This document shows positions 7,849-11,375 of a stretch of 11,375 nt of DNA, one piece after another. The notes beneath the pieces were generated by a model. The model was not told the origin of the DNA and did not search any database. It saw only the letters and a program-made list of their open reading frames with translations. The stretch is taken from assembly GCA_964467615.1 (NCBI GenBank), contig CAYXRK010000156.1, forward strand, positions 1 through 11,375. Reading direction: 5' to 3'. Each line of letters starts with the position of its first letter. Position 1 is the stretch's first letter. Source of the stretch: CAYXRK01 sp964467615. Lineage in GTDB: Bacteria > Hydrogenedentota > Hydrogenedentia > Hydrogenedentales > GCA-2746185. The position numbers were made by a program, and so were the translations under genes.

Positions 7849-9978
7849 CTATCCTCCATTGCCGATGCAGATCAGGCACACGCGCAGTTCCGCATAACTC
7901 ACTTCTCCCTTCAAGAACTCGAACATCGGCTTCAATCGCTCTCCCTCCGCGTTCGCGGCCGCCGCGGCCCGCACCCGCTCAAGCACATCGACCCCGACCC
8001 ACGGCGACGGATCGCTCAGCCCGTGCTCCTCGAAGTACGCCACGAGATATCCCTCGACGGTCGACAGCGCGCGCCCCATCATCGCCGCCACGTCCTCGAT
8101 CGAATGCCCCTGCGCGAACAACTCGTTCGCATGCGCCTGACCACTCGAGCGCTTCGGGCTTTTCGCCGATGGAATCTCCTTCACGGCAGCCTCGCCCTTC
8201 GCGTCAAGATGGTCACGTATCGCCGCCAGAAACGCCGCCCCAAACGCCTCGCACTTCGCTTTCCCCACGCCCTGCACCGTCAAAAACGCCGCCTCGCTCA
8301 CCGGCTTCCGCGCCGCCATGTCGCGCAGCGTCGCATCGCTGAATATCACGAACGGAGGCACGTTTCGTTCCCGCGCCTGCTCCAGTCGAAGTTTTCGCAA
8401 CGCCTCGAACAGCTCCTGATCCACCGGCGCATCGGCCGGCTTCTTCGTGGTGGTCCGCGCACGGCCACCAGCCGCCTTTGAGAGCCGCATCGCCGCGCGG
8501 CCATCCGGGCCCGCTTCGGTCACGTGAAGCACGTTGTACTCGCCCCGCTTCTCGAGATGCCCCTGCGCGACGAGCTCCTCGATCCACTCCCGCACCCGCC
8601 GTTGGTCGAACGCCGCCAGCGAGCCGTATCCCTTCAAGCGGTCATGCCGTTTCTGAAGGACGCGCTCCTCCTTCGATCCCGTCAACACCAGCGCCGTATA
8701 CGACGGCCCCGCGAAATCGCCAATCTCGCCGACCGTCTCCAGAATCTTCGCCGCGATCTCGGCCGACTCCTCTTCCGCGTCCACGGTCCCAAGGCAAGCA
8801 TCGCACGCGCCGCAGTTGGACTTGGTGTACGCCTCGCCGAAGTATCCCAGCAGAACGCGCCTGCGGCACGCGCGCCCGGTGCAAACGTCGTACATCTTGT
8901 TCAGTTTCGACAACGCGATGCGCGCGTGATCTGCGTCCTCCGACTTGCTCAGGATGCCTCTCCAAATTCCGTAGTCAGCGCCCGAGTAGAACAAGCAACA
9001 CTCCGATTCCAAACCGTCGCGTCCCGCGCGTCCGCTCTCTTGTTGGTAGTGCTCGATCGATTTCGGCATCCCCATGTGTACGACGTACCGCACGTTCGAT
9101 TTGTCGATCCCCATGCCGAACGCCACCGTCGCCACGATGATGTCCGTCTCGTCCCGCGCAAACGCCTCCTGGTTCCGTTTCCGGCCCCCGTCGTCCATGC
9201 CCGCGTGATACGGCAACGCCTTGTATCCCGCCGCCTGAAGAAGCCCGCACACCTCGTCCACGTCTGCCCGCCGAATGCAATACACGATGCCCGGGTACCC
9301 CTCGTGCCGGTCGATCACCTCGCGCAATTGGCCGAACCCGTCCGTGCGCGGTTCGACGCGGTACACAAGGTTCGGACGGTCGAAGGACCCGATCAACACC
9401 ATCGCGTCGCGCAGGCGCAACTCGCTCACGATGTCCTGCCGCACTTGCGCCGTCGCCGTCGCCGTGTACGCGTGGATGTGCATGCCGGGAAACGCCTCGC
9501 GCACGCGATACAACTCGCGGTACTCGGGCCGGAAATCATGGCCCCATTGGCTGATGCAGTGCGCCTCGTCCACCGCGAAAAACGACACGCCCGCCCCCGC
9601 CAAATACGCGACAAAATCCGGCTGCGCCATCCGCTCCGGCGAAATGTACAAGAGCTTCAACTCGCGCCGCGTCACGCGCTCATGCACCGTCCGCCGTTCG
9701 ACGGTAGTCATCGCGCTCGTGATGCACGCCGCTGCAACGCCGTTGGCCTCCAGCGCGTCCACCTGGTCCTTCATCAGCGCGATCAACGGCGAAACGACCA
9801 CCGCCATCCCCGGTAATGCGATCGCCGGCGCCTGAAAGCACAACGACTTTCCCCCGCCCGTCGGCAGCACCACCACCGAGTCCCGCCCCTCCACGACACA
9901 CCCCATCGCCTCCGCCTGCAACGGCATCAGGCGGTCATACCCCCAATACTGCTTGATGATGCCGGTCAGCGAATCCAT
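7849..9978 (-). CDS. recQ: ATP-dependent DNA helicase RecQ
   Basis: RecQ is a 3'-5' superfamily 2 helicase that unwinds forks and recombination intermediates. At 709 residues it is longer than E. coli RecQ because of a C-terminal extension. Visible in order: a Q-motif-like start YWGYDRLMPLQ (11-21); Walker A PTGGGKS (39-45); DEAH (137-140) followed by the RecQ-specific CISQWGHDFRPEY aromatic loop; TATAT (171-176); motifs V/VI ATVAFGMGIDK and QQESGRAGRDG; the zinc site with C371, C389, C392, C395; a winged-helix RQC domain (about 400-495); an HRDC domain (about 516-592); and a helix-turn-helix of the kind found at the end of many RecQs (about 612-665, HANELFAQGHSIEDVAAMM). No Shine-Dalgarno precedes the ATG. 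A small ORF with a strong site ends 22 bases upstream, so translation may depend on it. Confidence 0.97.
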   Translation of the reverse strand: MDSLTGIIKQYWGYDRLMPLQAEAMGCVVEGRDSVVVLPTGGGKSLCFQAPAIALPGMAVVVSPLIALMKDQVDALEANGVAAACITSAMTTVERRTVHERVTRRELKLLYISPERMAQPDFVAYLAGAGVSFFAVDEAHCISQWGHDFRPEYRELYRVREAFPGMHIHAYTATATAQVRQDIVSELRLRDAMVLIGSFDRPNLVYRVEPRTDGFGQLREVIDRHEGYPGIVYCIRRADVDEVCGLLQAAGYKALPYHAGMDDGGRKRNQEAFARDETDIIVATVAFGMGIDKSNVRYVVHMGMPKSIEHYQQESGRAGRDGLESECCLFYSGADYGIWRGILSKSEDADHARIALSKLNKMYDVCTGRACRRRVLLGYFGEAYTKSNCGACDACLGTVDAEEESAEIAAKILETVGEIGDFAGPSYTALVLTGSKEERVLQKRHDRLKGYGSLAAFDQRRVREWIEELVAQGHLEKRGEYNVLHVTEAGPDGRAAMRLSKAAGGRARTTTKKPADAPVDQELFEALRKLRLEQARERNVPPFVIFSDATLRDMAARKPVSEAAFLTVQGVGKAKCEAFGAAFLAAIRDHLDAKGEAAVKEIPSAKSPKRSSGQAHANELFAQGHSIEDVAAMMGRALSTVEGYLVAYFEEHGLSDPSPWVGVDVLERVRAAAAANAEGERLKPMFEFLKGEVSYAELRVCLICIGNGG

Positions 9979-9994
9979 CGTCGGTCGGGAGGGC

Positions 9995-10054
9995 GGAATT
10001 TCAGCGAGCGAGGCCGGCTTTGGGGTCGTGTTCGATGCCGTTCTTGATTTCGAC
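9995..10054. repeat. 60-base homologous copy A of the TPR gene 3' end
   Basis: This segment aligns without gaps to 10548-10607, the last codons, stop and six downstream bases of the TPR gene. By hand count, 49 of 60 bases match, and both copies are in the same orientation. In this copy it codes the end of the small ORF; in the other it codes the end of the TPR protein. The two copies bracket the AT-richer spacer. Confidence 0.7.
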
Positions 10055-10072
10055 GAGCAAATGGCTGGACAT
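10001..10072 (-). CDS. 23-codon small ORF, leader of recQ, related to a TPR-protein tail
   Basis: A small ORF starts at an ATG (10072) preceded by AAAAAGGAGA with seven bases between AGGAG and ATG, and ends in TGA at 10001. Its product begins MSSHLL and ends VEIKNGIEHDPKAGLAR. The C-terminal 17 residues align with the last 17 of the TPR gene at 10554 (IQIENGFELDSQAGLAR, 10 identical), and the stop position is the same. It lies 22 bases upstream of recQ on the same strand but in a different frame. It may be a translated leader coupled to recQ, a surviving 3' fragment of a lost TPR gene that gained a start, or a fortuitous ORF. The strong ribosome binding site favours translation. No function is known to me for this peptide. 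Confidence 0.45.
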   Translation of the reverse strand: MSSHLLVEIKNGIEHDPKAGLAR

Positions 10073-10078
10073 GGAGGA

Positions 10079-10084
10079 TCTCCT
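10079..10084 (-). promoter_or_regulatory. strong Shine-Dalgarno site of the small ORF upstream of recQ
   Basis: Read on the minus strand this is AGGAGA, inside AAAAAGGAGA. From the end of AGGAG (10080) to the ATG at 10072 there are seven bases. It is the main reason to believe the 23-codon ORF is translated, because recQ itself, 22 bases after the ORF stop, has no such site. Confidence 0.55.
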
Positions 10085-10143
10085 TTTTCCGGAAAACAAA
10101 TTAGTTCACAAGCGTACTGCCTATGTGCATTCTAATGTCAAGC

Positions 10144-10158
10144 AGCTACCGCGTAGCT
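10144..10158. repeat. perfect 6-base inverted repeat
   Basis: AGCTAC (10144-10149) and GTAGCT (10153-10158) form a perfect stem with a CGC loop. Five T's begin a few bases later on the plus strand (10162-10166), so it could act as a weak plus-strand terminator or as an operator about 70 bases upstream of the small ORF. No plus-strand gene ends here. Confidence 0.4.
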
Positions 10159-10188
10159 TACCTTTTTCCAATCGGCAACCAAACGCGC

Positions 10189-10222
10189 CGTAAAAATCCT
10201 TTTACGTAGAAATCCTTTTACG
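10189..10222. repeat. 13-base direct repeat with overlapping palindrome
   Basis: AAATCCTTTTACG occurs at 10194-10206 and 10210-10222, a spacing of 16 bases. The first copy also forms CGTAAAA-ATCC-TTTTACG (10189-10206), a perfect 7-base inverted repeat with a four-base loop. Such a layout can be a protein-binding site or a slippage product. It lies about 120 bases upstream of the small ORF start. Confidence 0.55.
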
Positions 10223-10423
10223 GTGCGTGCAGGCCCCGGATCCGGCCGAAAAGCGGACGGCTATCGTTGATATCATTGGACTTAGCATGGGTAGGGCCTC
10301 CAAATTAGGGCCGGAAAACTCCCGAAAAGTACCGGTAAAGTAGGCTCTAACACTGAAAAATCCCGCTTAAACTCCATTCTTTTCCCAATCTCGGGTGACT
10401 CACCAGAATCAAACAGCGAGCAC

Positions 10424-10451
10424 TTGCCACTGGCAACTGGCCACAAGCAAC
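10424..10451. repeat. degenerate heptanucleotide tandem repeat
   Basis: Four consecutive seven-base units can be read: TTGCCAC, TGGCAAC, TGGCCAC, AAGCAAC. Short intergenic heptamer arrays of this kind occur in several environmental bacterial lineages and often give rise to falsely predicted small proteins. The array here is short and imperfect. Confidence 0.45.
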
Positions 10452-10547
10452 AACCCCCTATTATATAGTCCAAGTCTGTTGACCTATTTTTTTGAAAAAG
10501 GGCCGTGTTTAGGGGCTGGAATGCGTGTTTACGAGGGGTGGGGCGAT

Positions 10548-10607
10548 GGAACTTCAGCGCGCGAGGCCGGCTTGGGAGTCGAGTTCAAATCCGTTCTCGA
10601 TTTGGAT
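10548..10607. repeat. 60-base homologous copy B at the TPR gene 3' end
   Basis: This is the partner of the segment at 9995-10054. It includes GGAACT just after the TGA, matching GGAATT in the other copy, so the similarity runs slightly past the stop. This supports common descent of the DNA rather than chance convergence of a peptide. Confidence 0.7.
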
Positions 10608-11375
10608 TTGGCGAATTTGGGCTACTTCGGGGATACGCATGGCAGCGGCGGCATTGTATGCCTCGTTTAGAAAAGCTTTCGCTTTCTCGCGGTCACCGGG
10701 CGCGTCCCGCGCGAGGAGCATGCGAGCGATGTTGACTTGGCAGACGGCCCTCGAGCGCACGTCGCCCATACGCTCGTAGACGGGCAACTCCTCCTGTTGG
10801 TGAATGCGAAGGGCCTCGTCCAGGTCGCCCCGAGCGTAGAGGATATCGGCGATCTGTCCCATGGCGATAGCCCTTGCACGCACATCACCCATACGCTCGT
10901 AGACGGGCAATTCCTCCTGTTGGCGAATGCGTAGGGCCTCATCCAATTCACCGCGTGCGCAGAGGACATCGGCGATTTGTCCCATGGTGATGGCTCTTGC
11001 GCGCACATCACCCAGGTGTTCGTATACCGGTAGTTCCTCCTCCTGACGAATTCGTAGAGCCTCGTCTAGTTCGCCTCGGGAGTAGAGGACATCGGCAATT
11101 CTTCCCATGGTGACCGCCCACATGTGCACATCGCCGAGTCGTTCGTATACGGGTAATTCCTCCTCCTGGCGAATGCGCAGGGCCTCGTCCAGGTCGCCGC
11201 GCGCGTAGAGGATATCGGCGATTTTTCCCATGGTGACGGCCCTCGAGCGCACGTCACCCAGGCGGGCGAAGACGGGTAATTCCTCCTCCCGGCGAATGCG
11301 CAGGGCCTCGTCCAGGTCGCCGCGGGCAGAAAGAATATCGGCAATACGTCCCTTAGTTATCGCGATCCTGCGTAC
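10554..11375 (-). CDS. tetratricopeptide-repeat protein, C-terminal part (runs off the window)
   Basis: The frame is open from the right edge to TGA at 10554 (273 codons visible). A GTG at 11252 could be mistaken for a start, but it is only the Val of a repeat unit (GDVRSRAV) and the repeat pattern continues upstream to the edge, so the gene is 5'-truncated by the window. The protein is built of 41-residue TPR-like units: helix A around RARAVTMGQIADILYARG, helix B around DLDEALRIRQEEELPVYE, linked by RLGDV. Five units are close copies and a last one (CQVNIARMLLARD...) is diverged, followed by a capping helix and the tail IQIENGFELDSQAGLAR. No signal peptide or enzyme domain is in the visible part. 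TPR arrays of this class often form the sensor end of STAND-type NTPases or similar proteins, but nothing here shows that. They are generally protein-protein binding scaffolds. Confidence 0.85.
   Translation of the reverse strand, partial: VRRIAITKGRIADILSARGDLDEALRIRREEELPVFARLGDVRSRAVTMGKIADILYARGDLDEALRIRQEEELPVYERLGDVHMWAVTMGRIADVLYSRGELDEALRIRQEEELPVYEHLGDVRARAITMGQIADVLCARGELDEALRIRQQEELPVYERMGDVRARAIAMGQIADILYARGDLDEALRIHQQEELPVYERMGDVRSRAVCQVNIARMLLARDAPGDREKAKAFLNEAYNAAAAMRIPEVAQIRQIQIENGFELDSQAGLAR
10741..11375 (-). repeat. tandem 123-base coding repeats of the TPR gene
   Basis: The anchor CCCATGG (minus-strand codons for the conserved Met-Gly) recurs at 10858, 10981, 11104 and 11227, with a diverged copy at 11350: exactly 123 bases (41 codons) apart. 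Parts of adjacent units are nearly identical in DNA. For example, about 53 bases from 11150 match those from 11273 with one visible difference, while other parts of the same units differ. This mosaic fits recent duplication or gene conversion within the array. Confidence 0.85.

Larger units (their letters stand above)
10073..10553. other. AT-richer intergenic spacer with short repeats, no convincing gene
   Basis: These 481 bases are clearly less GC-rich than the genes (10081-10140 has 23 G/C of 60). They hold the Shine-Dalgarno of the small ORF, an inverted repeat at 10144-10158, a 13-base direct repeat with overlapping palindrome at 10189-10222, a CCGGATCCGG palindrome at 10236-10245 and a heptamer-type repeat at 10424-10451. 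An open frame on the minus strand at 10282-10473 lacks a ribosome site and family resemblance and partly translates the heptamer repeat, so it is not called. A TTGACA exists on the minus strand at 10137-10142 without a good -10 at the right distance. No tRNA, terminator with a clean T-tract, or insertion sequence end was seen. Confidence 0.6.

Noticed and set aside
8524..9816. 430-codon plus-strand open frame opposite recQ
   Set aside because: It is the shadow of recQ: all helicase motifs are on the minus strand, and the plus-strand product is a low-information Arg/His-rich sequence.
10282..10473. 63-codon minus-strand open frame in the spacer
   Set aside because: It has no ribosome site and no family resemblance, and partly translates the heptamer repeat (WPVASGKC), a known type of false small protein.
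11250..11252. GTG as the start of the TPR gene
   Set aside because: It is the Val codon inside a repeat unit (GDVRSR), and the repeat frame continues without a stop to the window edge.
10741..11375. Regularly spaced repeats as a possible CRISPR array
   Set aside because: The 123-base period is exactly 41 codons in an open frame encoding TPR helices; there are no short repeat/unique spacer alternations.

Overview
The window is a GC-rich stretch of bacterial chromosome. It carries, in order: mutS (+); a secreted metallo-beta-lactamase-fold protein (-) convergent with mutS; a (+) operon gspA-gspB-hemF; recQ (-) convergent with hemF; a 23-codon small ORF just upstream of recQ on the same strand; an AT-richer spacer; and the 3' part of a tetratricopeptide-repeat gene (-) that runs off the right edge. 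The GspA/GspB pair implies a diderm with a type II secretion system, and oxygen-dependent HemF implies at least facultative aerobiosis. Phylum cannot be fixed from the sequence. The style (high GC, ATG starts with patchy Shine-Dalgarno use, a RecQ with an extra C-terminal helix-turn-helix) would fit a Hydrogenedentota, PVC-group or deltaproteobacterial-type lineage, but that is only a guess.

Region by region. (1) 1-2680: near-complete mutS; the ATG at 101 may not be the true start. (2) 2677-3729: a ComEC-type MBL hydrolase with a signal peptide and a strong ribosome binding site. It is visibly less GC-rich than its neighbours and shares the TTAG at its stop with the mutS stop, so it looks like an acquired accessory gene. 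(3) 3730-4002: divergent intergenic region with a good sigma70-type promoter firing right. (4) 4003-7781: gspA, gspB (ATGA overlap) and hemF (6-base gap), apparently one transcript. GspA is an AAA ATPase with one membrane helix, a C39-peptidase-like region without its cysteine, and a peptidoglycan-binding domain. GspB is its membrane partner. Together they should help place the secretin through peptidoglycan. HemF (coproporphyrinogen III oxidase) is a housekeeping passenger. (5) 7849-9978: full-length RecQ helicase. (6) 10001-10553: the small ORF, then about 480 bases with short repeats and palindromes but no convincing gene. (7) 10554-11375: tandem 41-residue TPR units, the C-terminal part of a larger protein.

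The most unusual signal is at 9995-10072. A short ORF with a strong ribosome binding site ends 22 bases before recQ, and its C-terminal 17 residues match the C-terminal tail of the TPR protein 550 bases away, at both protein and DNA level. This suggests a relic or spreading copy of the TPR gene tail that now forms the leader of recQ. No complete novel defence or mobile system is visible; the most likely place for one is beyond the right edge, where the N-terminal part of the TPR protein lies.
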